NCBI GenBank assembly: GCA_934141245.1
Contig: CAKPCB010000001.1
Location: forward strand, 1 to 64,000
DNA length: 64,000 nucleotides
Reading direction: 5' to 3'
Source: an uncultured Bacilli bacterium
GTDB lineage: Bacteria > Bacillota_I > Bacilli_A > RF39 > UBA660
The notes beneath the pieces were generated by a model. That model searched no databases. It was not told the DNA's origin and saw nothing but the letters and a program-made list of their open reading frames with translations. Positions 34,808 through 44,137 of the stretch are shown piece by piece (position 1 is the first letter of the stretch; every line of letters starts with the position of its first letter). Both the position numbers and the translations under genes were made by a program.

Positions 34808-35419
34808 ATGGCACAATATGTTCTTAATTTAATAGATAATTATGGATATTTAGGAATGTTTTTAGGAATGATATTAGAAGCTGTAATAATAATAATACCA
34901 AGTGAGGTTATACTAGCAACAGGTGGAATTCTTGCAGGGCAAGGGATTTTTAGTTTTTGGGGAGCATTCTTTGTTGGACTTTTTGGAAGTTGTTTTTGTG
35001 CTATTATTATATATATCATGGGATATTATGGTGGAAAAGGGTTTGTGAAAAGATATGGAAAATATTTTTTTATGAAGGAAGAAGATCTTGATAAGACAGA
35101 TACTTGGTTTGAAAAATATGGATTAATTGCAGCCTGTATAGGAAGAAATGTTCCAATAATAAGAACTTTAATTTCCCTTCCTGTTGGAATAACTAGATTA
35201 TCATTTAAAAAGTTTTTAGTATATACATTTATTGGTAGTATACCATGGACATTTGTCTTTGTATATTTTGGATACGCATTAGGGAATAATTGGACTATTC
35301 TTTCTGATATAACATCTAAGTTTAAAACCCCAATTAGAATATTATTAATAATATTAGTGTTAAGTTTTTTAATATCAAAAATCAAGAAAATAAAAAAAAG
35401 AAAAACTTATTCTATATAA
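34808..35419 (+). CDS. DedA family membrane protein
   Basis: This 203-residue protein belongs to the DedA/SNARE-associated family, lipid scramblase-like proteins that recycle undecaprenyl phosphate or phospholipids. Signatures: NYGYLGMFLGMILE, PSEVILATGGILAGQG, GYYGGKGFVKRYGKYF, RNVPIIRTLISLPVGITR and FIGSIPWTFVFVYFGYALG. ATG 34808 is preferred over the GTG at 34799, which forms part of the AGGTGAGAAG site. Its end overlaps the convergent Nudix gene by 13 bases. Confidence 0.9.
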   Translation: MAQYVLNLIDNYGYLGMFLGMILEAVIIIIPSEVILATGGILAGQGIFSFWGAFFVGLFGSCFCAIIIYIMGYYGGKGFVKRYGKYFFMKEEDLDKTDTWFEKYGLIAACIGRNVPIIRTLISLPVGITRLSFKKFLVYTFIGSIPWTFVFVYFGYALGNNWTILSDITSKFKTPIRILLIILVLSFLISKIKKIKKRKTYSI

Positions 35420-35429
35420 AATTTTTCTT
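35398..35429. terminator. Possible bidirectional terminator between dedA and Nudix genes
   Basis: AAGAAAAA pairs with TTTTTCTT around a 16-nt loop at the overlapping gene ends. The stem is short and all A-T except one pair. Confidence 0.35.
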
Positions 35430-35841
35430 CTAAAAAACAATCAATTGTTTTTCTTGATGCTGAAAATATATTATCAGGTAGGCTGTTTATGTTAAACCAT
35501 TTCCACTGTGTTATTTCGTCAGGCTCCATTACTTTAATTTCACCACTATACTTGTTAGCAATCATTCCAACTGAAACATAATGAGCAAATTCATTTAAAT
35601 CTGTTTGTACACATATAACTTCTAAATCATCTACATCTAGATTTGTTTCTTCTTTTACCTCACGTTTTCCAGCTTCATAAAATGTTTCACCATATTCAAT
35701 ATTTCCACCAGGTAATGTCCAAGTGCCTTCTTCATGCATTTCACTATCTGCTTTTTCTATATCTTTACCACGTTTTCCAAGTAGTATCATATTATCATTT
35801 TTAATGATCACACCACATCCACATCCGATGTGTTTTTTCAT
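35407..35841 (-). CDS. Nudix hydrolase (MutT-like)
   Basis: This 144-residue protein hydrolyses a nucleoside diphosphate linked to another group. The Nudix box is complete: G-x5-E-x7-REVKEE-x-N in GNIEYGETFYEAGKREVKEE. LPGG and a Trp-rich QWKWFNI strand are present as in nucleotide-pool cleaning members. GGTGAT precedes the start. It lies 28 bases after the FAD oxidoreductase on the same strand, so the two may form an operon. Confidence 0.92.
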   Translation of the reverse strand: MKKHIGCGCGVIIKNDNMILLGKRGKDIEKADSEMHEEGTWTLPGGNIEYGETFYEAGKREVKEETNLDVDDLEVICVQTDLNEFAHYVSVGMIANKYSGEIKVMEPDEITQWKWFNINSLPDNIFSASRKTIDCFLEEKFYIE

Positions 35842-35869
35842 AAAATCACCATCCTAGATAATTATACAT

Positions 35870-37351
35870 TTATTCTGGTGTTTTTTCAATTTTAATATCA
35901 TATGTACTAGGACCTTTTATAACTTTTCCATTTATATCAAATCTAGAACCATGACATGGGCAATCCCAAGTCTTATCTACTTCATTAAAAATTAAATTAC
36001 ATTTCATATGTGGACATAAATTAGATACAATATATTCACGACCATTATCATCTGTATAAACCCCATATGTTTTTCCATTTTCTTCACGAATCTCAACGCT
36101 TTTATAAAATTTAGGCTTTTTATAGATTTTTGATAAAACATAATTATAACCATTAATTAGATTAAAACTAAAGTAATTAACAAGTTTATTTACATTAAAT
36201 AGCCTGTTAGGATCAAATAATTCACTATATTTGTTGGGCCTTTCTTGAATTAAATCACTTATTATTTTTCCTGCAATAGTACCATTTGTCATTCCCCATA
36301 AGTTATAGCCAGTTCCAATTAATAAGTTTTTATTATCTTTTTCTAAATATCCAATTATAGGAAGTGAATCATTTGTTACTATATCGTAGTTGAACCAATA
36401 ATATTTTATTTTATCACTTAATGTAGTTTTCATCTGCCAAAATAAATTTTGAAAATTAGTTTCATTATCTATATTTTTTCCCATTATTCTTTCTTCACCG
36501 GCATATATTATATAGCTTCTAGAATCAGAATGGTATCTTATAGAGTGAATATTATCATCTTCACTAATAGCATTAAATCTTTTGCTTTTATCAATCAATG
36601 ATGCACATAAATATCCTTTTTTTAGTGTTGTTCTAAATGGGAAAAAATATGGTTTTAGAAAAAATGGATAATGACATGCTAGTACAACTTTTTTTGCCTT
36701 TATTTCATGTTTGTCAGTTTGTGCAATGTAATAATCATCTTTTTTTTCTAAACAATTAATTTTTGTGTTTTCATATATATTTATATCATCTTTTAAAATT
36801 CTTTTTAATTCAAGTAAATATTTAACTGGATGAAAAACAGCAGTATCATCTACTTTTATTCCAAATGATGATTGGTAGTTGATTGGTAAATTTTTAACAA
36901 TTTTATAATTTGATTTACTATATTTAAGTATTTTGGCAGTTTGATTTAATTTTGATATATTCATATTCTTATCTGTAAATATAAAAGAATTATTACTTTC
37001 AAAATCACATTTAATATTATTTTCTATAATAATATCTTTAACTATATCAATTGCTTCTTTTTGTGATTTTAAGTATTTTTTTGCGGTTTCCTTATCATAA
37101 ATGTTTTCTATTTTGTTATATATAGTTCCTTGTAAATAGCTTAATTTTCCTGTTGAATTTGATGTTTGCCCAGTTCCAATTTTATTTTGTTCGACTAACG
37201 TAACATCTAAATTAGAGTCTTTAAGAAAATATGCAGTGGTAATACCTGTTATACCACCACCAATAATTAATACATCAGTTTCTATATTTTGTTTTAATTG
37301 TGGATAAGCTTTGTCTTTTATCCCTTTTAGCCATAAGCTTTTATTATTCAA
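35870..37351 (-). CDS. FAD-dependent oxidoreductase with C-terminal Rieske domain
   Basis: This ~493-residue protein joins a DAO-type FAD oxidoreductase to a Rieske 2Fe-2S domain. The FAD-binding GGGITGITTAYFLK motif follows DVLIIGG near the N-terminus, and a second flavin-contact stretch LLIGTGYNLWGMTNG lies near residue 345. The last ~75 residues hold the Rieske pairs CPHMKC and CPCHGSRFD. Similar fused proteins occur in many Firmicutes; the substrate is not known. GGTGAT sits just before TTG 37351. The in-frame ATG at 37363 has no ribosome site, so TTG is preferred. Confidence 0.85.
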   Translation of the reverse strand: MNNKSLWLKGIKDKAYPQLKQNIETDVLIIGGGITGITTAYFLKDSNLDVTLVEQNKIGTGQTSNSTGKLSYLQGTIYNKIENIYDKETAKKYLKSQKEAIDIVKDIIIENNIKCDFESNNSFIFTDKNMNISKLNQTAKILKYSKSNYKIVKNLPINYQSSFGIKVDDTAVFHPVKYLLELKRILKDDINIYENTKINCLEKKDDYYIAQTDKHEIKAKKVVLACHYPFFLKPYFFPFRTTLKKGYLCASLIDKSKRFNAISEDDNIHSIRYHSDSRSYIIYAGEERIMGKNIDNETNFQNLFWQMKTTLSDKIKYYWFNYDIVTNDSLPIIGYLEKDNKNLLIGTGYNLWGMTNGTIAGKIISDLIQERPNKYSELFDPNRLFNVNKLVNYFSFNLINGYNYVLSKIYKKPKFYKSVEIREENGKTYGVYTDDNGREYIVSNLCPHMKCNLIFNEVDKTWDCPCHGSRFDINGKVIKGPSTYDIKIEKTPE

Positions 37352-37432
37352 TATAATCACCATTATATTATGAATTAATATGGATTTTTTTAAACATGAT
37401 TGATATAATTGTTTTATTATAGGAGAGATATT

Positions 37433-38038
37433 ATGAAATGTACTAATTGTGGTGCTAATTTAAAAGATGATGCTAGTTATTGTATTAGATGTGGAAGTAA
37501 AATAAATAGTGATGGGATAAGTATTAGTAATAATGTAAATAAAAATAGGAAAAGTCTTAATAATTATGACTTGGATAATTTATTAAAAGCATATGTTGGA
37601 AATAATTATAATAAATTTATTTATAGTAGTTTTTCTATTTTATATTTTTTACTTGGTCCTATATATGGATTTGCTAGAAGAATGTATTCATTTTCTATAA
37701 TTCATATTATAGTTAATTCTATTGTTATTTATATAAGTAGTAAAATAGATCAAACATTACCAATTGTTTTATCATTTATTTTATTAATTATATTTTCACT
37801 TAATTTTAAAAAGCAATATATTAATACAGCAAAAGTAAGAGTAAATAAGATAATTGATAATAATTTAGACTCAGATATTGTTATGTTACAAAATAAATGT
37901 GGTAAAAAGGGTGGATTAAATATTTTATTTGTTATTTTACCTATATTAATTATTATAATTAGTGTAATAGTTATAGCGTTTTTAATAATTAATGGTAAAA
38001 TATCTATTTCACAGTTATATAATTTAAAAAATATGTAA
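37433..38038 (+). CDS. Zinc-ribbon membrane protein
   Basis: This 201-residue protein starts with a zinc ribbon (MKCTNCGANL..YCIRCGSK), has a linker, then about four membrane helices (around residues 65-85, 90-125 and 165-190). Function unknown; the N-terminal ribbon resembles those of the zinc-ribbon cluster at 55-57 kb. ATG 37433 follows AGGAGAG. Confidence 0.7.
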   Translation: MKCTNCGANLKDDASYCIRCGSKINSDGISISNNVNKNRKSLNNYDLDNLLKAYVGNNYNKFIYSSFSILYFLLGPIYGFARRMYSFSIIHIIVNSIVIYISSKIDQTLPIVLSFILLIIFSLNFKKQYINTAKVRVNKIIDNNLDSDIVMLQNKCGKKGGLNILFVILPILIIIISVIVIAFLIINGKISISQLYNLKNM

Positions 38039-38056
38039 ATTAATATAAAAAATTTC

Positions 38057-38084
38057 TTGATTTTTATTACGTTTGTGCTATAAT
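38057..38084 (+). promoter_or_regulatory. SigA-type promoter of typA
   Basis: TTGATT, a 16-bp spacer and an extended TGCTATAAT, 34 bases before typA. Confidence 0.65.
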
Positions 38085-38118
38085 TTAGAAAGTTTATTTA
38101 AGGAAGTGTCATATAATT

Positions 38119-39933
38119 ATGAAAAAAAGAAATATTGCTATTATAGCGCATGTAGACCATGGTAAAACAACTTTAGTAGATGAAATACTAAAATCAAGTG
38201 GTACATTTAGAGAAAATGAGGATTTAACTAATGTAAGTATGGACTCTAATCAATTAGAAAGAGAAAGAGGAATTACTATATTAGCTAAAACTACTGCTAT
38301 TGACTATAATGGCTATAGGATTAATATATTGGATACACCAGGACATGCTGATTTTGGTGGAGAAGTAGAACGTATAATGAATATGGTTGATGGTGTATTG
38401 CTTGTTGTTGATGCATATGAAGGAACAATGCCTCAAACAAGATTTGTTTTAAAGAAAGCACTAGAAGCTCATGTTAAACCAATAGTTGTTGTTAATAAAG
38501 TTGATAAACCAAGTGCAAGATGCTTAGAAGTTGTTGATGAGGTATTAGATTTATTCATAGAATTAGGTGCAGAAGAAGATTGGTTAGATTTTAAAGTGGT
38601 TTATGCATCTGCTATAAATGGAACTTCTAGTTTAGATCCTGATGTATCAACACAAGAAAAAGGATTTAAGAAATTATTAGATTTAATAATAGATGAGATT
38701 CCAGCACCTAGTGGAAATCCAAATGAAGATTTACAATTTCAGCCAGCATTATTAGATTATAATGATTACGTTGGAAGAATTGGTGTTGGTAGAGTTCACA
38801 ATGGAAAAATAAAAGTTGGTCAAATGGTAGATTGTTTAAGATTAGATGGCAGTATTAAACAATTTAGAGTTCAAAAATTATTTGGATATTTAGGTCTTAA
38901 AAGAATTGAAATAGAAGAGGCAGAAGCAGGAGATATTTGTGCTGTCGCAGGACTTCCTGATATCTCGGTTGGTGAGACACTATGTGAAGTTAATAAACAT
39001 AAACCATTACCTATACTTCATGTTGATGAACCAACACTACAAATGACTATAGGAGTTAATACTTCACCTTTTGTTGGAAGAGATGGTAAACTTCTTACTG
39101 CAAGAAAGATAGAGGAAAGACTTAATAAAGAGTTGCAAAAAGATGTTAGCTTAAGGGTAGAACCAAATGATAGTGAATCATGGATTGTGTCAGGACGTGG
39201 AGAGCTTCATTTATCTATTTTGATTGAAAATATGAGACGTGAAGGATTTGAACTTCAAGTAAGCAAACCTGCTGTAATTATAAAAGAAATAGATGGCATT
39301 AAAATGGAACCATATGAGGAACTTCAAATTGAATGTCCTGATGATACAATAGGTAGTGTTATTGAACAATTAGGAACACGTGGAGCTATAATGGAGTCTA
39401 TGACTAATTTAAATGGACAAACAAGAGTTATATATACAATTCCATCACGTGGATTAATTGGGTTTACAACTAACTTCATGACTTTAACTAAAGGATATGG
39501 AATTATAAATCATTCATTTAAAGAATATAGACCTATGGCAACTGTTGATGTTGGTGAAAGATCTTTAGGCGTTTTAGTATCAATGGAGAATGGTAAATCA
39601 ACCGCATATGCATTAGGTGGACTAGAAGATCGTGGAGTTATGTTTATAGAACCTGGTGTTGAAGTATATGAAGGTATGATTGTTGGTGAGCATAATAGAG
39701 ACAATGATTTAGCTGTTAATGTTGTAAAAGGAAAGAATTTAACAAATGTAAGAGCATCTGGATCAGACCATACAGTTGTATTAAAAAGACCAAGACCAAT
39801 CACACTAGAATATGCACTTGATTATATAAATAGTGATGAATTAGTAGAAGTGACACCACATAATATAAGATTACGTAAAAAAATACTTGATTCTATTGAA
39901 AGAAAAAAATTTGATGCTAAAAAGCAAAACTAG
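38119..39933 (+). CDS. typA: Ribosome-associated GTPase TypA/BipA
   Basis: This 604-residue translational GTPase acts in ribosome assembly and stress adaptation. The G domain has AHVDHGKTTL (G1), the RGITILAK switch, DTPGHADFGGEV (G3) and NKVDKP (G4), followed by domain II and EF-G-like domains. The C-terminal TypA-specific region includes RGLIGFTTNFMTLTKGYGI and NVRASGSDHTVVLK. Length is normal and a strong terminator follows. Confidence 0.98.
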   Translation: MKKRNIAIIAHVDHGKTTLVDEILKSSGTFRENEDLTNVSMDSNQLERERGITILAKTTAIDYNGYRINILDTPGHADFGGEVERIMNMVDGVLLVVDAYEGTMPQTRFVLKKALEAHVKPIVVVNKVDKPSARCLEVVDEVLDLFIELGAEEDWLDFKVVYASAINGTSSLDPDVSTQEKGFKKLLDLIIDEIPAPSGNPNEDLQFQPALLDYNDYVGRIGVGRVHNGKIKVGQMVDCLRLDGSIKQFRVQKLFGYLGLKRIEIEEAEAGDICAVAGLPDISVGETLCEVNKHKPLPILHVDEPTLQMTIGVNTSPFVGRDGKLLTARKIEERLNKELQKDVSLRVEPNDSESWIVSGRGELHLSILIENMRREGFELQVSKPAVIIKEIDGIKMEPYEELQIECPDDTIGSVIEQLGTRGAIMESMTNLNGQTRVIYTIPSRGLIGFTTNFMTLTKGYGIINHSFKEYRPMATVDVGERSLGVLVSMENGKSTAYALGGLEDRGVMFIEPGVEVYEGMIVGEHNRDNDLAVNVVKGKNLTNVRASGSDHTVVLKRPRPITLEYALDYINSDELVEVTPHNIRLRKKILDSIERKKFDAKKQN

Positions 39934-39940
39934 TTAATTT

Positions 39941-39979
39941 AAAAAAATGATAGATATTTGTTGGTCTATCATTTTTTTT
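39941..39979 (+). terminator. Rho-independent terminator after typA
   Basis: AAAAAAATGATAGA pairs perfectly with TCTATCATTTTTTT around a 10-nt loop. Confidence 0.9.
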
Positions 39980-39989
39980 ATGCTATAAT
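39961..39989 (+). promoter_or_regulatory. Probable promoter of the type IV secretion cluster
   Basis: TATAAT with extended TG (TGCTATAAT), with TTGGTC 17 bp upstream. The -35 lies inside the typA terminator. It is 38 bases before the first secretion gene. Confidence 0.55.
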
Positions 39990-40026
39990 AATACTGAATT
40001 ATAGTCTAAAAGGAGAATTTAATTTT

Positions 40027-41256
40027 ATGAAAAAAAAGTCAATACTATATATTTTTATATTTATTATAGGACTATGCTTGATAGATAATGTTAATGCAGA
40101 TCAGGGATGTAGCTACAAAGCAACACTTTATGATTATAATAATCAATCGTATTATAATGCAATAAAAAGTGGAACGGAATTGCCAGAACCTAGAGCAACA
40201 TATGAGTATACAATAGAGATAACCAAAAACGATAAAAACGAGATTAGCATTAAATCTTTGGCAGACAAAGTTGGAATTAGAGAATTAAAAATACCAGATG
40301 ATTATGCTAGTACAATGTTTGTGACAGATAATGATAATTTGTACTGTCCTGATCAAATATATATGAATTTTGAAAATAGTAAAAAAAATAGTGTAAAATA
40401 TTCTTTTTCAACAAATAAAAGAACTGATGTGACTAAAACAAGCGGGCCAGTTAGCTATACATTAACCAATCCTGAAGCTGTAAATGGAGCCAAAGTATAT
40501 ACTCCGCAAAAAAGAGGAAGTACATTGGTTCCATGTAAAACTGGTGGATTTCAAATTGCAAATGATATAAAAACTAAGGCTGATGATTATAAGAAAAAAG
40601 TCGATGATGCAACCGGTGAGCAACTATTAATTATGCAAGGAAATTTGAAAAATTTATCATCAAATATTTCGTCAGGATTAAATCAGCAATATTGTGAAGT
40701 AGATGAATTTAGAAAAGCCTCAAAATCAGTTGAGAATGCAAACAGTGTAATTGCCAAAAAGATAGCTGATAGCAGTATGACTAACTCCGAGAAAGAAATA
40801 TCAAAAGCAAATGAAAGTGCAATTTCAAATGAGATAGAAAAGGCAAATGAAATTATAGCATCTAAAGTTAATCAAATTACTATTAAAGAGGGAAACATTT
40901 TAAATTGTGAGGAATTACTTGATAAAGACCTAAAAGATGTAATTAAATGGGTATTAAAAATTGTTAGAATAGCAGTACCAATTTTATTGATAGTATTAGT
41001 AACAATTGATTTTTCATCTGCAGTTATTTCTCAAGATCAAGACTCAATAAAGAAGGCTACTTCAAAAGCTATAAAAAGAGGTATTGCAGCACTTGCATTC
41101 TTCTTTATACCTTTATTTGTTAATGTCATGTTAGATTGGTTATTGAAATATTCACCAATAACTGTTACAAAAACAAATGAAGCTGGTGAAACTGTTAAGG
41201 TTGAAATGAGAGATATATCTTGTGAGGAGGTGTTGAAAGGTGATTCTGACATTTGA
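40027..41256 (+). CDS. Secreted protein with C-terminal VirB2/TrbC-like membrane pair
   Basis: This 409-residue protein begins with a signal peptide (residues 1-22, ILYIFIFIIGLCL). A Cys-containing extracellular region and a helical, coiled-coil-like middle (about 190-300) follow. Near the C-terminus two membrane helices (VLKIVRIAVPILLIVLVTIDF; AALAFFFIPLFVNVMLDWLL) are separated by a charged SQDQDSIKKATSKAIKR loop. That two-helix hairpin is the pattern of VirB2/TrbC pilin-like subunits of Gram-positive T4SS loci. First gene of the cluster; AAAGGAGA precedes ATG 40027. Confidence 0.7.
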   Translation: MKKKSILYIFIFIIGLCLIDNVNADQGCSYKATLYDYNNQSYYNAIKSGTELPEPRATYEYTIEITKNDKNEISIKSLADKVGIRELKIPDDYASTMFVTDNDNLYCPDQIYMNFENSKKNSVKYSFSTNKRTDVTKTSGPVSYTLTNPEAVNGAKVYTPQKRGSTLVPCKTGGFQIANDIKTKADDYKKKVDDATGEQLLIMQGNLKNLSSNISSGLNQQYCEVDEFRKASKSVENANSVIAKKIADSSMTNSEKEISKANESAISNEIEKANEIIASKVNQITIKEGNILNCEELLDKDLKDVIKWVLKIVRIAVPILLIVLVTIDFSSAVISQDQDSIKKATSKAIKRGIAALAFFFIPLFVNVMLDWLLKYSPITVTKTNEAGETVKVEMRDISCEEVLKGDSDI

Positions 41257-43267
41257 TAGTGTAAATTGGTTTACCCAAATGATAAGGCCATTCTTTGGCG
41301 CAATAGATTGGCTAATATACTCATTAATCGGATGGATAATGGAAGGAATTTTCAATTTATCAAATTTGATGATTGATCCCGCATTTGTGAAAAATGTATA
41401 CAATAGAGTTTATGTTATAATTGCGATATTTATGGTTTTTAAACTTGCGTTTTCTTTTCTTAAATATATGGTATCTCCTGATAGTCTTACTGATAAAAAC
41501 GATGGTATTGGAAAATTAGTTGTAAGAGCAATTACTATGCTTGCCATTTTGATTTTTCTTCCTGTTATATTTTTTAATCAAGACTTAATTGGAGAAGGTA
41601 GAGGTCCAGTACTAACCGTTCTACAATCTGGATTAATTAAAACAGTACCTAAAATCGTTCTTGGAATAGATGATGGGACAGACAATACGGATGGAACATA
41701 TACAAACTCGGTAGTTGACAAAGCTGATGAATATGGGGAAGCGATGGCCGTAAATATGCTGTCTGCTTTCTTCTTTCCTGAGGAATGTCGTAAAAATGAA
41801 GATTCAAATACTTGTAATGCAGATACCAAATATATTGAAAGTATAGATGACTTTTTAGACAAGATAAATGAGCATAATTTTGCTGATGATACATTTAACT
41901 ATCAATACATGTGGCCACTTACTACTGTTGCAGGTGTACTACTAATTTTAACATTAGTTGGAATGGCTATAGAAATTGCTATAAGGACATTTAAATTGAT
42001 TATTTTACAAATGATGGCACCTATACCGGTAATGACTTATATAGATCCAAAGTCATCGAAAGATGGTGCATTTAGTTCATGGCTAAAAACATTTGTATCG
42101 ACATATATAGATATTTTTATAAAATTAGCAACGGTATATTTACTATTATTATTAGTTTCTAAGGTTTTTGCTGGAGATGGAAATAGTATATTTAAAAATA
42201 CTGCCCAAGGCTTTATGTCAAAAAATCTTGTTATGGTTTTCTTGGTAATTGGATTATTTAAGTTTGCTAAGGAGGCCCCACAATTTATTAAAGATGCATT
42301 GGGTATTAAAAGTAAAGGTGGTTCAGGCTTTGGATTTGGTAAAACACTTGCTGCTGCAGGTGGTGCACTAGTTGGTGGAGCTGCTGGACTTGCAGGTGGA
42401 TTTGCCTCTGCAAAAGCAGGAGGAGCAAGTACTGCCGGTGCACTTTTAAGAGCAGCTGGTGGGGGTGCCGCTGGATTGTTTAGAGGTGGTTCAAGTGCCT
42501 TGTCTGCTGCTGGTAAAGATGGAAAGGTTATGAAAGGCCTAGGGGCTGCAGCTCAGGCACAAGCCAATATGAATCAAAGAAAAGTTGCAGCCGCTGCTGC
42601 GGGTTCAACAATGCTTGGAAGAATGGGATCGAAATTTGACAGTTTATTTACTGGACAAACTAAAGCGGATAAAGATAAACAAAATATTGATAACTATAAA
42701 GATGCAATAGATAAAGCTAAAAACTTTAAAACTGTACTTTCAGATTCTGCTGCAAAGAGCGATGCAGCACTTGATGTTAACGGCTTAAGCGGTGTTAACT
42801 TGAAACAATTCAAAGGTACATTAGCAGCTGCTAATGCCGGTGACAAGAATGCTATTAAGAAATTGGCTCAATATGGATTTGGTAGAACTGTTACTACAAC
42901 AACAACTGATGCATCAGGAAGAACTATTACTACGAGTGCAACAGTCGGCGATTTATCTGCTGCTAATGCTGGTGCTGTTGGGTTTGAAAAGGATTGGCAA
43001 AAAGCTTATTATGCTGCGATTAAAGATGAGAAAATCGATAAAGATGATGATGGCGCAGTTGCTGTAATGTCGGCTAAAAGTCTTGCTGATTCAACTATTA
43101 AATCATTGGATTTGACTGATAAAAAAGGTAATAGAATTACTGAGGTTGATGCATCTACTGCTGGTGCAGTTCAAGGAGCAGCTACAATTAAAATTAACAA
43201 TATTCAACGAGACTCTAGCTATAAAGCAAACAAAGCAAATGCAGATTTTGCAAAAAAAGGGAAATAA
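41240..43267 (+). CDS. VirB6/TrbL-like polytopic channel protein
   Basis: This 675-residue protein has about seven membrane helices in residues 1-370, the VirB6/TrbL inner-channel pattern of Firmicutes conjugation loci. A long Ala/Gly-rich stretch (about 365-455) with repeated Ala-Gly blocks follows, then a soluble, Lys/Asp-rich C-terminal tail of ~220 residues. GTG 41240 follows GAGGAGGTG and overlaps the end of the upstream gene by 17 bases. Its position just before the PrgI-like and VirB4 genes supports the role. Confidence 0.75.
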   Translation: MILTFDSVNWFTQMIRPFFGAIDWLIYSLIGWIMEGIFNLSNLMIDPAFVKNVYNRVYVIIAIFMVFKLAFSFLKYMVSPDSLTDKNDGIGKLVVRAITMLAILIFLPVIFFNQDLIGEGRGPVLTVLQSGLIKTVPKIVLGIDDGTDNTDGTYTNSVVDKADEYGEAMAVNMLSAFFFPEECRKNEDSNTCNADTKYIESIDDFLDKINEHNFADDTFNYQYMWPLTTVAGVLLILTLVGMAIEIAIRTFKLIILQMMAPIPVMTYIDPKSSKDGAFSSWLKTFVSTYIDIFIKLATVYLLLLLVSKVFAGDGNSIFKNTAQGFMSKNLVMVFLVIGLFKFAKEAPQFIKDALGIKSKGGSGFGFGKTLAAAGGALVGGAAGLAGGFASAKAGGASTAGALLRAAGGGAAGLFRGGSSALSAAGKDGKVMKGLGAAAQAQANMNQRKVAAAAAGSTMLGRMGSKFDSLFTGQTKADKDKQNIDNYKDAIDKAKNFKTVLSDSAAKSDAALDVNGLSGVNLKQFKGTLAAANAGDKNAIKKLAQYGFGRTVTTTTTDASGRTITTSATVGDLSAANAGAVGFEKDWQKAYYAAIKDEKIDKDDDGAVAVMSAKSLADSTIKSLDLTDKKGNRITEVDASTAGAVQGAATIKINNIQRDSSYKANKANADFAKKGK

Positions 43268-43284
43268 TTGGAGTGTGATATTAG

Positions 43285-43611
43285 ATGAATGAATATTTAA
43301 TCCCCGCTAATGCAAATAGGGGAAAACTTATACTTGGATTTTTTAGGAAAATAGATGCAATTGTATTTGGATGTGGAATTCTAACAACACTACTTTTACT
43401 ATTTGTCTTTCAAAACAGTTTAAGCTCTGGTGCAGTGGCATTTGCTGTTTTATCTCCGGCGTTGTTCACTGGTTTCTTAATTCTACCAGTTCCTAATCAG
43501 CATAACGTTATGGTGGTAATTGGCAATGTGTATAAATTTTATTTTGTAAATAGAAACAGATTTGTATGGAAAGGTTGGTGTTCATTAGATGGCGAAGAAA
43601 ATGACAAGTAA
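43285..43611 (+). CDS. PrgI/VirB3-like small membrane protein
   Basis: This 108-residue protein has two close membrane helices (residues ~25-70) between a short N-terminal YLIPANANRG segment and a basic C-terminus with NVYKFYFVNRNRFVWKG. Size, topology and position directly before virB4 match the PrgI/VirB3 subunit of Gram-positive type IV secretion. It overlaps the next gene by 23 bases. Confidence 0.72.
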   Translation: MNEYLIPANANRGKLILGFFRKIDAIVFGCGILTTLLLLFVFQNSLSSGAVAFAVLSPALFTGFLILPVPNQHNVMVVIGNVYKFYFVNRNRFVWKGWCSLDGEENDK

Positions 43612-44137
43612 ATATACTGAGGATTGGATCCCAGTAAAATCAATTAATAATGGTGTTATAATACTTGAAAATAATCTTAATGTATCAGGTGTAAAAATAA
43701 TGCCTAGAAATATTTTTATACTTGATGAGACTGAACAAGCTAGTGTGTTAACAGGTTTGAAAAACTTTTATAATCAAATAGATTTTGAATTTTGGTTAAT
43801 TTGTGCAGATAGACCTGTTGATATAACTGTTTACTTATCTCAACTACAATTGCAATATAATAAAACTCAGTCACCTGCTATAAGAAAACTTATAATGGAA
43901 GACATAAACAAAGGAAATAGTTTTATGAATAACAATGTTGTTGATACTGAGTATTACATATTAATAAAAGAAAAAAATCCTGATATTCTTCAGAAGAAAA
44001 TAAGACTTCTTATTAATGGATTGTCTAGTTGTAGATTAATAGCTAGTCAAACAACTAATGAGGATTTAAGAATAATATTAGATAACTTCTTAAATGGAGG
44101 TTCAACAACAGAATTTGGAACGGTGGTGGCACTATGA
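43589..44137 (+). CDS. VirB4 N-terminal domain protein (separate gene)
   Basis: This 182-residue soluble protein looks like the N-terminal, non-ATPase domain of VirB4/TraC proteins: WIPVKSINNGVIILEN at the start, a middle helix and TEYYILIKEKNPDILQKK. In most systems this is the first part of the same chain as the ATPase. It overlaps both neighbours (23 and 4 bases), so subunits should be made in step. The assignment rests on context and pattern. Confidence 0.65.
   Translation: MAKKMTSKYTEDWIPVKSINNGVIILENNLNVSGVKIMPRNIFILDETEQASVLTGLKNFYNQIDFEFWLICADRPVDITVYLSQLQLQYNKTQSPAIRKLIMEDINKGNSFMNNNVVDTEYYILIKEKNPDILQKKIRLLINGLSSCRLIASQTTNEDLRIILDNFLNGGSTTEFGTVVAL

Noticed and set aside
42834..43067. 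Plus-strand alternative frame inside the VirB6-like gene
   Set aside because: Arises from Ala/Gly-rich codon use in the main frame; no start signal.
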